Virus record (IMG/VR): IMGVR_UViG_3300020469_002640
Span: 24,500-88,499 of that record
Strand: one strand, 5' to 3'
Source of the DNA: a virus
DNA: 64,000 nucleotides
How positions within the stretch are numbered: the first letter of the stretch is position 1; every line of letters starts with the position of its first letter. This document shows positions 17,965 to 26,116 of the stretch, piece by piece. Both the position numbers and the translations under genes were made by a program. The notes beneath the pieces were generated by a model. It saw only the letters and a program-made list of their open reading frames with translations. It had not been told where the DNA came from and made no database searches.

Positions 17965-20486
17965 TATGCTATTTCTATCCAGTCCATTGACGGGTTAAAA
18001 TATAATTGATCGTTATCTGTATCTAATGCATATCCTAATACTCTTATTATATCTCCAGAACCTGTTGGAGGATCAACTGTTGCTACACCACCATCTGTTG
18101 CTGATAAATATACTATACTACCTTTAGCTTCTGTACCTTCTATTTCTACGTGGTGTGTAACCATGCCTCGTATAAGCATACCATCTGTGCTAGGATCTGC
18201 ATCTATTGCAACTGCTAAAAGCCCAGATGCATAATCAGCACTATCCGCGTCTGATAGTTCCCAATAGCCTGTAGATTTATAACAATATATTAAACCTGCC
18301 ACTGTATCACCACCACTTGGGCCTTGACCAAAAAATACTACATCTCCATTTGCATCACCACTAGTGCTTGTACTAGTAGGTGCAAGTTCACGAATTGGAG
18401 CTCTCAACCTAGGTATTGTAGTACTACTATCACTATTAAATGTTATACACGTTGTACCATCGTCATCTTTTATATCGTTACCTTTAACTTGAAGATCACC
18501 TTCTATAAGTAAATCTTTATTTTGATCTATGGTAGCAGCTATAGCTACAGTACTAGTAGTATTTGGTGTAACATAAAATTCTAACTTACTACCACCTGCA
18601 CTATTTGTTGCGTGAGTTTCTGTTGCTATACCTTTTATTTGCAAGGTTACGTTACTGTCATCCGCACTTTTCCAATTAAGATCACCTAGACTATTAGTAG
18701 CTACAATTGAAGTGTCTGTAGATTGAAATTGAAGTCCAGGTGTTGCCCCTTCTATATATACTTGGTCAGCAAGATAAACATAATCAAGACCACGTTTCAT
18801 ATAAATTTGACGATTAAAAGTATTATCATTTATAGTACCTATAGCAAACTCGTCAGCATCTTCATTGTAAACTATTTTAGCTCCATACCGAGGAGCATTT
18901 ATACTATAAGTACCTGTTTCGTAAAATGTTATACCACCACTACTATCATCATCATCTGTACCTCCAGTATCGTTACAATATATAGAAATCCAACTATTTG
19001 ATGCATTACTTGGTCCGCCCACTACTATGTTACCTGCAAAAGTACTTTGTGACGCAAAATAGCTACCTCCCTCAAAATAACTATCTCCTCCACCTACATA
19101 AAATGCATAAGCATTAGTAATAGTTTGATTTGTACCTGCTGCTGGTGCTCCTTTTATATAAACTGTAGAAGCTGTAGTAGTTGTTACAGATGCGTTTGAA
19201 GCTAATAAAATAGGCTGCTCAAACATAACGTGATGGTAGTTAGCATGTGTTCCAGAAGCAGAAGTAGTAGCATCTGTCATCGCCATAGAGTCTATATGTA
19301 ATGCCTGCCCATCAGCGCTTACTACAAGATTTCTATCATCATCTATTACAATTCCTTTTAAAGTAAAAATACTAGACAAACTTTTATCCCCTGCTGTTAA
19401 AGTTGTAGCTGTTGCAGCATTACCTGTAGTATCTTGATTTAATGTAGGAACATTATTTGCATGGATAGTCCCAGCACCGTCTGATGTTAAGTCTACAGGT
19501 ATAGTTAGATTGTTTGTAATAGAAGAAGCTCCTAAGTCTAAAGCTATTTTACCGCTCTCTATAACAAGACCGCCATTTGCTTTAAGGTCTACAGAAATTA
19601 AATTAAGAGACATAGATATACCATCCATGCCTAAGTATACATATGGCACTGCAAATGTTCCGTCTTTTCTTAAAAATTTAGTTTCATGTATACTAGAGCC
19701 AGCAGGAACTAATCCAGCTGCATAACTGTTACCACTGCCCATTGCATCAGAAGTTAAAGTACCAGTAACAGTAAGGTTACCAGCGATAGTTGTTAGTGAT
19801 GTTGCAGTATTGCCTATAGTTACATCTACTTTATCTTCAGCATCGCCACTTTGTATTATTAAGCCAGGTTGTAATTCAGCATCATGACTAGCCACAAAAA
19901 GTGATAATTTACCTTCTTCAGCACCATCGCTAGCGTCAACTACTTCACCTAGTATTTGAGCAAAATCATGCTCATCATTAGCTGCATCATCAAACCCAGA
20001 GAAACGTATTTTACCAAGATCATCACCGTCTGCTGAAGCAGAATTTTTATAAAGATGTAATTCAGGTGCTTCCGCATCTGTATTATCACTGTTAAGTGAT
20101 AACATAGGTCTTGCTGAAGTACTAGACGACACTAATAAAATATTACCATCCCATTTTAAACCAGCTTCAGAAGTTACAGTACCATCGCCATTATCGGTTA
20201 ACACTTGATTAACCGCTCCATCAACACCTGCGCCATGTAAATCTGTAATGTTATTTGTATGGATAGTATTAGCAGCACTTTGATCAGCTGTCCAATCTAA
20301 TATTTCATCAGAAGCTATACCTAAATCAGATAATACATTATTTCCACTTCTATAACCAACTTTACCGTCACTATCTGCAACTAAAAATTTATCTGTATCC
20401 GAACCAGGATCAGTTAAATTTTCTAGATACACAGAAGATCTAAACCTTGCTTTTAAGGATTGTATGTATTGGCCTATAAATTTCAC
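17964..20486 (-). CDS. Tail fibre protein (840 aa, GTG start)
   Basis: The conserved-looking N-terminus MKFIGQYIQSLKARFRSSVY begins with GTG at 20486, whose first base overlaps the TAG stop of the endolysin gene (TAGTG junction); no ATG lies near. The protein is low in cysteine and rich in S, T, D, A and G with repeated short beta motifs (GNLTVTGTLTS, LNSDNTDAEAPELHLYKNS, VYIEGATPGLQFQST), typical of trimeric fibre shafts. The C-terminal 100 residues (GDVVFFGQGP to YFNPSMDWIEIA) look globular. It probably carries host-recognition function together with the LamG/MAM protein next to it. No chaperone or autoproteolysis motif was recognised. Confidence 0.75.
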   Translation of the reverse strand: MKFIGQYIQSLKARFRSSVYLENLTDPGSDTDKFLVADSDGKVGYRSGNNVLSDLGIASDEILDWTADQSAANTIHTNNITDLHGAGVDGAVNQVLTDNGDGTVTSEAGLKWDGNILLVSSSTSARPMLSLNSDNTDAEAPELHLYKNSASADGDDLGKIRFSGFDDAANDEHDFAQILGEVVDASDGAEEGKLSLFVASHDAELQPGLIIQSGDAEDKVDVTIGNTATSLTTIAGNLTVTGTLTSDAMGSGNSYAAGLVPAGSSIHETKFLRKDGTFAVPYVYLGMDGISMSLNLISVDLKANGGLVIESGKIALDLGASSITNNLTIPVDLTSDGAGTIHANNVPTLNQDTTGNAATATTLTAGDKSLSSIFTLKGIVIDDDRNLVVSADGQALHIDSMAMTDATTSASGTHANYHHVMFEQPILLASNASVTTTTASTVYIKGAPAAGTNQTITNAYAFYVGGGDSYFEGGSYFASQSTFAGNIVVGGPSNASNSWISIYCNDTGGTDDDDSSGGITFYETGTYSINAPRYGAKIVYNEDADEFAIGTINDNTFNRQIYMKRGLDYVYLADQVYIEGATPGLQFQSTDTSIVATNSLGDLNWKSADDSNVTLQIKGIATETHATNSAGGSKLEFYVTPNTTSTVAIAATIDQNKDLLIEGDLQVKGNDIKDDDGTTCITFNSDSSTTIPRLRAPIRELAPTSTSTSGDANGDVVFFGQGPSGGDTVAGLIYCYKSTGYWELSDADSADYASGLLAVAIDADPSTDGMLIRGMVTHHVEIEGTEAKGSIVYLSATDGGVATVDPPTGSGDIIRVLGYALDTDNDQLYFNPSMDWIEIA

Positions 20487-20953
20487 TATAAACTAGTAAT
20501 TATATCTGCAACTTTATAAGCTGTATCTCCGTCTTTATCTTTATAAGCTTCTAAAACTTGCTTTCTATTGTTATTATCTTTTAATGAAATATGTATCCAA
20601 GCAAAATCAAATTCATTGATCATTTGATCAAATTTTATTCCTGATTTTAATACCCATTCATATATTTCTTGATTACACATCTTACCTTCTTTCCAAAATT
20701 GCAAATCACAAGCCTCGCCTTTGCAATGCTGCGACTTAGAACTACCACCAATTGCACGATTGAGTTCCGGGTTGCGATAACCACTACTAATCCTGATAGG
20801 ACCAAGAGCGTCGCGCATAGGCTGTATAAGATTTGTAATAATCCTTTGGATGCCTTCCATATGTTTTTTTGTTGGCTCATTTTTTATGCCTAACCGTCTA
20901 GCTGTATTGCTCCGAGTAATTTCAGACAATACAAAATTTTTACTAAGTCTCAT
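20486..20953 (-). CDS. M15-family peptidase endolysin
   Basis: A 155-residue protein matching the compact Peptidase_M15 fold: LSKNFVLSEITRSNTARRLG, IRISSGYRNPELNRAIGG, SQHCKGEACDLQFW and FAWIHISL. The zinc ligands would be the His in SQHxxGxAxD, the Asp of that motif and the His of WIHIS. Such enzymes cut D-Ala or other peptide bonds in peptidoglycan cross-links. There is no signal peptide, so release would depend on a holin; candidates are at 15520-15906 and 25483-25695. It follows an unknown small protein by 3 nt and is coupled to the fibre gene. Confidence 0.85.
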   Translation of the reverse strand: MRLSKNFVLSEITRSNTARRLGIKNEPTKKHMEGIQRIITNLIQPMRDALGPIRISSGYRNPELNRAIGGSSKSQHCKGEACDLQFWKEGKMCNQEIYEWVLKSGIKFDQMINEFDFAWIHISLKDNNNRKQVLEAYKDKDGDTAYKVADIITSL

Positions 20954-20956
20954 TTA

Positions 20957-21325
20957 CTACTCTTTAGTGAATGTTGCATATTCTACTATACATGCACCTG
21001 TATCAGCTCTAAGATGTAAACCTGTACTTGGAGCTACACAAAAAAGTATAGCTTCTTGTGCGTGTAGTCTAGCAAAAGGAGTTTCTCCTTGCGCATCAGT
21101 TTTTAAGTATACTAAATTTCCAGTGTCTATATTTTTAAGATATACGTAAACACTAGAGCTTACACTGTTTGCTACAATTACTGTATCAGCATTTATTGCT
21201 ACACTTTCTCTAGAAAGCCCTGTAACCGGATTTGTTACTGCAAGTACGTCAGAAACGTTTAAACTTAAAGCGTTTGTAGAAACTGTTGTAGAATTTATTG
21301 ATAATGTTGTGTTTAATTTTGCCAT
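20957..21325 (-). CDS. Small beta-rich protein sharing an N-terminal motif with the fibre at 26117-27643
   Basis: A 122-residue protein rich in S, T, V and A. It contains SDVLAVTNPVTG at about residues 25-36, close to NDVLLVTNTVTG in the fibre protein at 26117-27643. The rest (VYVYLKNIDTGNLVYLKT, AILFCVAPSTGLHLRADTG) looks like a small beta-sandwich. It may be a fibre attachment or decoration unit. No signal peptide or catalytic residues were seen. It lies 3 nt upstream of the endolysin gene and 21 nt after the exported thioredoxin-like gene. Confidence 0.65.
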   Translation of the reverse strand: MAKLNTTLSINSTTVSTNALSLNVSDVLAVTNPVTGLSRESVAINADTVIVANSVSSSVYVYLKNIDTGNLVYLKTDAQGETPFARLHAQEAILFCVAPSTGLHLRADTGACIVEYATFTKE

Positions 21326-21346
21326 TTTTTAATTTATTATTAATTG

Positions 21347-21682
21347 CTAAAATGCTTCCATTACAATTTCATCTATAGAATCTTGTACTTCTTTTTTAGT
21401 AGCTTCCATAGTCATCATAATATTAGCTTGAAATCTTTTTACTTCTTCATTGTTGTTAAATATAACGATAGTAGGAACAACTACTATTTTATATTCTTTA
21501 GACCATCTTGAGTCTGCAGCTATATCAACTCTTTGAGTTTCACAGTCTGACAGTTTTGGTAGCCAAGCTACTTCATTAGTTTTGTTAAAACTAGCATTAA
21601 ACTCAACAGCAACCATTCCATCAGGAAAATCTTGAGCTAAAACGCTAGTACAAATACAAAATAAAAAAAATAGTTTTTTCAT
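21347..21682 (-). CDS. Exported thioredoxin-fold protein lacking the CxxC motif
   Basis: A 111-residue protein with a signal peptide (MKKLFFLFCICTSVLAQ; predicted cleavage after residue 16 or 17). The mature part follows the thioredoxin plan: strand VAVEFNASF, a helix where the active site should be, then KIVVVPTIVIFNNNEEVKRF with the cis-Pro VPT. The position of the WCGPC site reads FNKTNEVAW, so both cysteines are absent; a single Cys (LSDCETQ) lies further on. It therefore cannot act as a classical oxidoreductase and is more likely a binding or chaperone-like protein in the periplasm. It stands in the run of exported proteins at 21347-25486. Confidence 0.7.
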   Translation of the reverse strand: MKKLFFLFCICTSVLAQDFPDGMVAVEFNASFNKTNEVAWLPKLSDCETQRVDIAADSRWSKEYKIVVVPTIVIFNNNEEVKRFQANIMMTMEATKKEVQDSIDEIVMEAF

Positions 21683-21687
21683 AATAC

Positions 21688-21972
21688 TTATTTTAGTTGA
21701 TCAATCTTATCTTCCATCCTCAGCATTTGTGTTTTAATTTCTTTAACATCATCTTGTGTTGTCATAATAGTTTGACGTATAAGTTGATCTTTCATATCAT
21801 ACTCCATGCGAGTAATTTCTGGGTCTGGAGGTAATGGTAATTTTTTAGCTTCTGCTATATCACTTTGTAATACAAACCATCCACTAATTATTGCCGCCAT
21901 AAGGACAGCAATGCCTGCTAAAGTTTTTATACTTATTTGTACTGCTGTATCCTCATTTAATTCTTTTGCCAT
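21688..21972 (-). CDS. Small membrane-anchored coiled-coil protein
   Basis: A 94-residue protein with one transmembrane helix near the N-terminus (TLAGIAVLMAAIISGWFVLQ, about residues 17-36), then a proline-rich hinge (KKLPLPPDPE) and a coiled coil to the end (IKTQMLRMEDKIDQLK). The layout fits an inner-membrane protein with a periplasmic coiled coil, as in i-spanins, but no partner lipoprotein is obvious. It sits between the exported thioredoxin-like gene (5 nt) and the beta-barrel gene (2 nt), in the lysis and envelope cassette. The spanin reading is an inference. Confidence 0.65.
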   Translation of the reverse strand: MAKELNEDTAVQISIKTLAGIAVLMAAIISGWFVLQSDIAEAKKLPLPPDPEITRMEYDMKDQLIRQTIMTTQDDVKEIKTQMLRMEDKIDQLK

Positions 21973-21974
21973 TT

Positions 21975-23009
21975 TTAAAATATTATATAATTAATTCCTA
22001 CACTAAAGTTGTGCCACTGTCTATTCCAATATTTATTGTATCTACCTTCTATAAACACACCTAAACTTTTATTAAATCTATATCCATATATAAGTCCTGC
22101 TGAATAGTCTAACCACTGTCCGTTATTAAACTTGTGATAAGAGTATGTATTGTCTGTATCTATATGATAAGGCATAATATTACCCCAGCTATGAAACCAA
22201 AAATCTTTTGTAAAATGATAATAATCAAATCCTAATACTGCAGAATACTCTACTGTGTTAGATAAAGCATTTCTTTGCTTTTCTACATAATCATCTATTA
22301 CTTGTGGTATTACAACTTCTTCCCATACTTCTTGGCTATTTGCTACTATTTCTCCACTGGGTGCTGAATATTGTCCATCTAATGTTATATTGTATCCCTC
22401 TTGCAGTGCCAAATATGTATAGTGTAATGTCCCATTGTCCAGCACCCAATCTGCCAGGGGGTCAAAACCATATGGCTCTGCAAGCCTTTGAACAGCTCCA
22501 ATATTAAACGATAGTTTACCTTCTTTTATTTTTAACCTAAATCTTTCTGACGCTTCAAAATATTTTATATCTGCAAACCCATCTTCTAAATACTCTACTT
22601 TGCTAACCCACTTATCTGCAACATAACGTACAAAGTGGTGTTGATTAGTATAATTAATTCCTAATCGTCTTACAAAATCAGCTTCGAACAAATACTCAAA
22701 ACCATCAACTCTACCAATGGTTGCGGCATCAGAATAAGAATTCTCTGTACCATTATAAAAAGTGTTGGCTCTGTTCTCATATCCAAATCGTTTTATCTTT
22801 CTAATACCTATAGATATATTGTAGTCAAACGGCGTTTTAACAACTTGCTCTTGCAGTGTGCCAGATGTTACAGACCATATTTGATCATCTCCCATAGATG
22901 TGCCTCCATTAATAGCTGCATAAAATGTAGAGTACTTAAATATTTTATTAAGTCCTTGAGCATTTCCTAAAAAGGGAATAAACAATAATATGACTAACAG
23001 TCTTTTCAT
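21975..23009 (-). CDS. Predicted outer-membrane beta-barrel with signal peptide
   Basis: A 344-residue protein with a clear signal peptide (MKRLLVILLFIPFLGNAQ). The mature part is full of alternating aromatic and polar strands (TFYAAINGGTSMGD, LSFNIGAVQRLAEPYG, VEYSAVLGFDYYHFT, LGVFIEGRYNKYW). It ends in NFSVGINYIIF, a terminal aromatic strand of the kind recognised by the BAM machinery. It is therefore expected in the host outer membrane of infected cells rather than in the virion. The start codon overlaps the stop of the T9SS cargo gene by 4 nt (23006-23009), so the two proteins are made together. Possible roles are surface remodelling, receptor masking or anchoring; none is shown by sequence. 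Confidence 0.7.
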   Translation of the reverse strand: MKRLLVILLFIPFLGNAQGLNKIFKYSTFYAAINGGTSMGDDQIWSVTSGTLQEQVVKTPFDYNISIGIRKIKRFGYENRANTFYNGTENSYSDAATIGRVDGFEYLFEADFVRRLGINYTNQHHFVRYVADKWVSKVEYLEDGFADIKYFEASERFRLKIKEGKLSFNIGAVQRLAEPYGFDPLADWVLDNGTLHYTYLALQEGYNITLDGQYSAPSGEIVANSQEVWEEVVIPQVIDDYVEKQRNALSNTVEYSAVLGFDYYHFTKDFWFHSWGNIMPYHIDTDNTYSYHKFNNGQWLDYSAGLIYGYRFNKSLGVFIEGRYNKYWNRQWHNFSVGINYIIF

Positions 23010-25486
23010 TTTTTAACTACTTTTTTAGTTGATGTTCTGCCTTCATAATTTATAGTAAAATTGTATACTCCTGCTTTTAGTAAACTCATATCTAATCTAT
23101 TTACACCTTTATGTGTTTGATTTGATCTAATTCTAATAACTAATCTACCAGTCATATCATGTACTTTTATACCAACTGGACCTTTAGTTAAGATGTTTAA
23201 ATATGAATCTACAGGTACAGGATATAAAGCTACATTATGACTTCTCATCAAATCTCTTACATCTAACTCACTATCACCATAACAGTGCCAATACAATTGC
23301 TGACATTTATCATCCCACTCATCATTACAACAAAAAGGGTCTACCATAATAACCCAAGCATAACACGTATCGTTTAGCCAATAAGGATCTCCTGGATCGC
23401 CTATACAACCTGCGTCATACAAACAACTTCCGTCATCTGTATTATACACAGAATTATAGTTGTGTGCAAGTGGGTCCATACACCCTTCTAGTACATCTAT
23501 ACATCCTCCATTATCTGTATTAGCAAACGGATCGTAGTTAAATGCTGTGTCATCAGTGCATCCATATATTACATCTACGCAAGAAAAATCTTCTGTGTTT
23601 GCGTTAGCATTGTAATTAAATGCGTTTGGATCTGTGCACCCTGGTGTTATTGGAATACAAGACCCGTTATCGGTATTAGCAATAGGGTCATAGTTAAATG
23701 CAGTAGTATCAGTACACCCAAATATAAAAGGGATACAATTATCGCTTGCAGTATTCGCTTGTTCATTATAATTATACATTGTAGGGTCCATGCATCCTAT
23801 TAGAACGGGAATGCAACTACCGTCATCAACATTAGCATCTATTTCAAAATTAAATGCATTAGGATCTATACAACCTAATATAGGATATATACAATTATCA
23901 TTATTTACATTTGCTGTGCTGTCGTAATTAAGAGCTAAATTATCAGTACAACCAAAATATAAACAAGACTCATCTGCTGTGTTTGCTTCAGGATTATAAT
24001 TCCATGCTTGATTGTTCATGCACCCTACAACTACAGGTACACAGCTATCATTATCTATATTTGCTAATGAGTCATAATTAAATGCAAAAGGTGAGGTACA
24101 GCCTTCGACTACTTCAATACAACTACTATCACTAGTATTTGCGGTAGAATCGTAGTTTAAGGACTGTTCATCCATACACCCATATATTGTTGGTATACAG
24201 TAGTCACCACAATATGGCATAGCATCATATATATGCCAAAATGGTGGCTCAAAAGGCTGCAGTGCACCTGCACCGTTAAATGCAAATGGGTTAGCTCCTC
24301 CTGATATTAATAAATCTAAAGCGTCGTTAAATAAAAAAAAAGAGTTGTGCATAGTTTGAAACTCTAACTCTTCTTGAGGTACTTGTGGTGGTCCTAATTC
24401 AAAATATCTTATATGTACAGGTATATCTGTTCGTAGATATAGCCATTTAACTTCTTCATATATACCAGGGCCTAATGTATATATACCATGAATAGAATCG
24501 CCTTGTGTAACAGCTAAATGTGAGTCTCCCCAACCGTCACCTCCACTATCATTAATTACAAGTCTATATTCACACACAGACACTATATCGTTTAATGTAG
24601 CATCAGAATCATAATTATATGCATTCCAATTTAAACAACCTACAATGTGTTCTGTTTCACAGCTCCCATCATCTACTTGTGCAAAAGGATTAAACTCCAT
24701 ATACCCAGGGTCCATACATCCATATACAGTAGGTATTTCACACTCTTCTACGTATATAACACCTGAATATGCTACAGCTCCAAAGTTAGAATCTGGCAAC
24801 TCCCATAATACATCAGGGCTACCACAAGGTTCTAAATCACCCATAATAGTAAAACTACCATCTGAGCCACCCCATTGGCTGCCTCCTAATCCATCTCCAT
24901 ATGTATCACTAAGTATTAACTCTACACCTGTTTCAGGTACACACACTTGATAAGGTATTGTTGCGTTAGCTTGATCAAAAGAATACTCACCTGCTGTTAC
25001 ACTTTCTACTGGTTGCCCTGTAGATATGTCTGTAAGTATCCATCCTGTTTCTCCAGGATATTGATCTAATGTAATTTCAAGAAGCATTTTAGCTTCTCCT
25101 TCATCACAATTAACATTTGCGCAACCTCCGTTATCTACTTGTGCTAACGGGTTGTAATTTATTGCTTCTGAATCTGTACACCCTATAATAGGCATCTCAC
25201 AAGATCCGTCATCAAGTGTAGCTTCAGGTACAAAGTTTAATGCCATAAAATTCATACACCCATAGATAGTATCTAATATAGGTATAGGACAATCAGCGCC
25301 ATCATAATTAAACTCAGCACAGTTAAAGTCTATAAGATAACCATTCCAAGAATACATATTGTCATCACAAAACCCATCACCTAACCAACTTTCAGGTGCT
25401 ATGCTACCTGCACAATCTGTAAATGTGCTGTCTTGTCCGTTAGCAATTAAACTAAGAAGTAAAAGTATGTATAGTATTCGTTTCAT
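23006..25486 (-). CDS. Secreted multi-repeat surface protein with LNR, GCTD repeats and T9SS sorting domain
   Basis: This 826-residue protein carries a signal peptide (MKRILYILLLLSLIANGQ) and then a Lin-12/Notch-type repeat at about residues 25-66 (CAGSIAPESWLGDGFCDD to DGADC). There are 14 cysteine repeats of the form GC-(T/M)-D-x-x-A-x-N-Y-x-x-x-A-N-x-D-x-x-S-C, beginning near residue 76 and ending near 695. Two CUB-like modules lie between early repeats (ILSDTYGDGLGGSQW, LVINDSGGDGWGDSH). A CC-x-WD-x-C cysteine module follows (DPFCCNDEWDDKCQQLYWHC). The last 75 residues (VALYPVPVDSYLNIL, VHDMTGRLVIR, LLKAGVYNFTI, KKVVKK) match the type A T9SS sorting domain. The product should be exported and displayed on, or released from, the host. 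It is coupled by 4-nt overlaps to the holin-like gene before and the beta-barrel gene after. Confidence 0.85.
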   Translation of the reverse strand: MKRILYILLLLSLIANGQDSTFTDCAGSIAPESWLGDGFCDDNMYSWNGYLIDFNCAEFNYDGADCPIPILDTIYGCMNFMALNFVPEATLDDGSCEMPIIGCTDSEAINYNPLAQVDNGGCANVNCDEGEAKMLLEITLDQYPGETGWILTDISTGQPVESVTAGEYSFDQANATIPYQVCVPETGVELILSDTYGDGLGGSQWGGSDGSFTIMGDLEPCGSPDVLWELPDSNFGAVAYSGVIYVEECEIPTVYGCMDPGYMEFNPFAQVDDGSCETEHIVGCLNWNAYNYDSDATLNDIVSVCEYRLVINDSGGDGWGDSHLAVTQGDSIHGIYTLGPGIYEEVKWLYLRTDIPVHIRYFELGPPQVPQEELEFQTMHNSFFLFNDALDLLISGGANPFAFNGAGALQPFEPPFWHIYDAMPYCGDYCIPTIYGCMDEQSLNYDSTANTSDSSCIEVVEGCTSPFAFNYDSLANIDNDSCVPVVVGCMNNQAWNYNPEANTADESCLYFGCTDNLALNYDSTANVNNDNCIYPILGCIDPNAFNFEIDANVDDGSCIPVLIGCMDPTMYNYNEQANTASDNCIPFIFGCTDTTAFNYDPIANTDNGSCIPITPGCTDPNAFNYNANANTEDFSCVDVIYGCTDDTAFNYDPFANTDNGGCIDVLEGCMDPLAHNYNSVYNTDDGSCLYDAGCIGDPGDPYWLNDTCYAWVIMVDPFCCNDEWDDKCQQLYWHCYGDSELDVRDLMRSHNVALYPVPVDSYLNILTKGPVGIKVHDMTGRLVIRIRSNQTHKGVNRLDMSLLKAGVYNFTINYEGRTSTKKVVKK

Positions 25487-25695
25487 TTTTTAGCAAATTT
25501 TTCTGCTCCACTTATACCAAATGAACCGAGTACAACCCAAACAAATGAGTTGTACACGTATTCATTAATTACTAAGTCTTGACCTACCCAACCTGTTACA
25601 AGGTCAGCTACCATTATCATACACATTATAGCAAACGCTATAAAACCAACAATGGCTTTTTCATTCCAAGCATTATCGTTTTTAAATATTTCCAT
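25483..25695 (-). CDS. Small two-helix membrane protein, holin-like
   Basis: The ATG at 25695 overlaps the upstream TGA (TGATG junction), giving 70 residues; a GTG one codon earlier is less likely. The sequence has two hydrophobic helices (AIVGFIAFAIMCMIMVADLV, and YVYNSFVWVVLGSFGISG) with a short polar turn and a basic C-terminus. That is the layout of a class II holin. It may be the partner of the M15 endolysin or act with the coiled-coil membrane protein at 21688-21972. The window then has two holin-like genes; which one sets lysis time is unknown. Confidence 0.65.
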   Translation of the reverse strand: MEIFKNDNAWNEKAIVGFIAFAIMCMIMVADLVTGWVGQDLVINEYVYNSFVWVVLGSFGISGAEKFAKK

Positions 25696-26087
25696 CACTC
25701 TATTAATTTATCTATACCTGCGATTTGTGCAGCTGTTATATTTTCAGGAAGCGCGTCTTCTTGCACATTATGCAATTGCAATTCTGCCTCCTCTTCTAAC
25801 AATTTATCAACTTCTGCTAATTGCGTTTTTCTATCTTCAATAAGTTTTGGGTTATCTGCTTCTAGCTTTTCTAGATCTTCTTTTTCCAATCCATTTGCTT
25901 TTGCAGATAGCTCTATAAACTCTTCTGTAGGTTTTGAAGCTTCTTCTAAATCGTTTAATTCTTGTTGTAGTATTCTAATATTTTTAGATACTGCTAATCC
26001 AAACTTAACTCCTGGTAAGTCTTTTACTGATTGTAGACCGTTATATAAATCTACTAATTCTCTGTTTTTGGTTTTTAAAGTTAACAT
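25695..26087 (-). CDS. Coiled-coil protein of unknown function
   Basis: A 130-residue protein dominated by charged helices (LQQELNDLEEASK, LEKEDLEKLEADNPKLIEDR, DKLLEEEAELQLHN), so probably an elongated coiled coil. The N-terminus LTLKTKNRELVDLYNGLQSV resembles a small conserved phage protein family seen near tail and lysis genes. It has no membrane segment. It starts a chain of four genes coupled by overlapping stop and start codons (26087 down to 21975), which places it in the envelope and lysis cassette. Confidence 0.65.
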   Translation of the reverse strand: MLTLKTKNRELVDLYNGLQSVKDLPGVKFGLAVSKNIRILQQELNDLEEASKPTEEFIELSAKANGLEKEDLEKLEADNPKLIEDRKTQLAEVDKLLEEEAELQLHNVQEDALPENITAAQIAGIDKLIE

Positions 26088-26116
26088 ATGTATAAAAATT
26101 AATTGGTTACTAATTA

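Noticed and set aside
23400-25300. Repeat-rich DNA in the T9SS gene as a CRISPR or tandem DNA repeat
   Set aside because: The periodicity is at protein level only; the DNA units are diverged and in frame.
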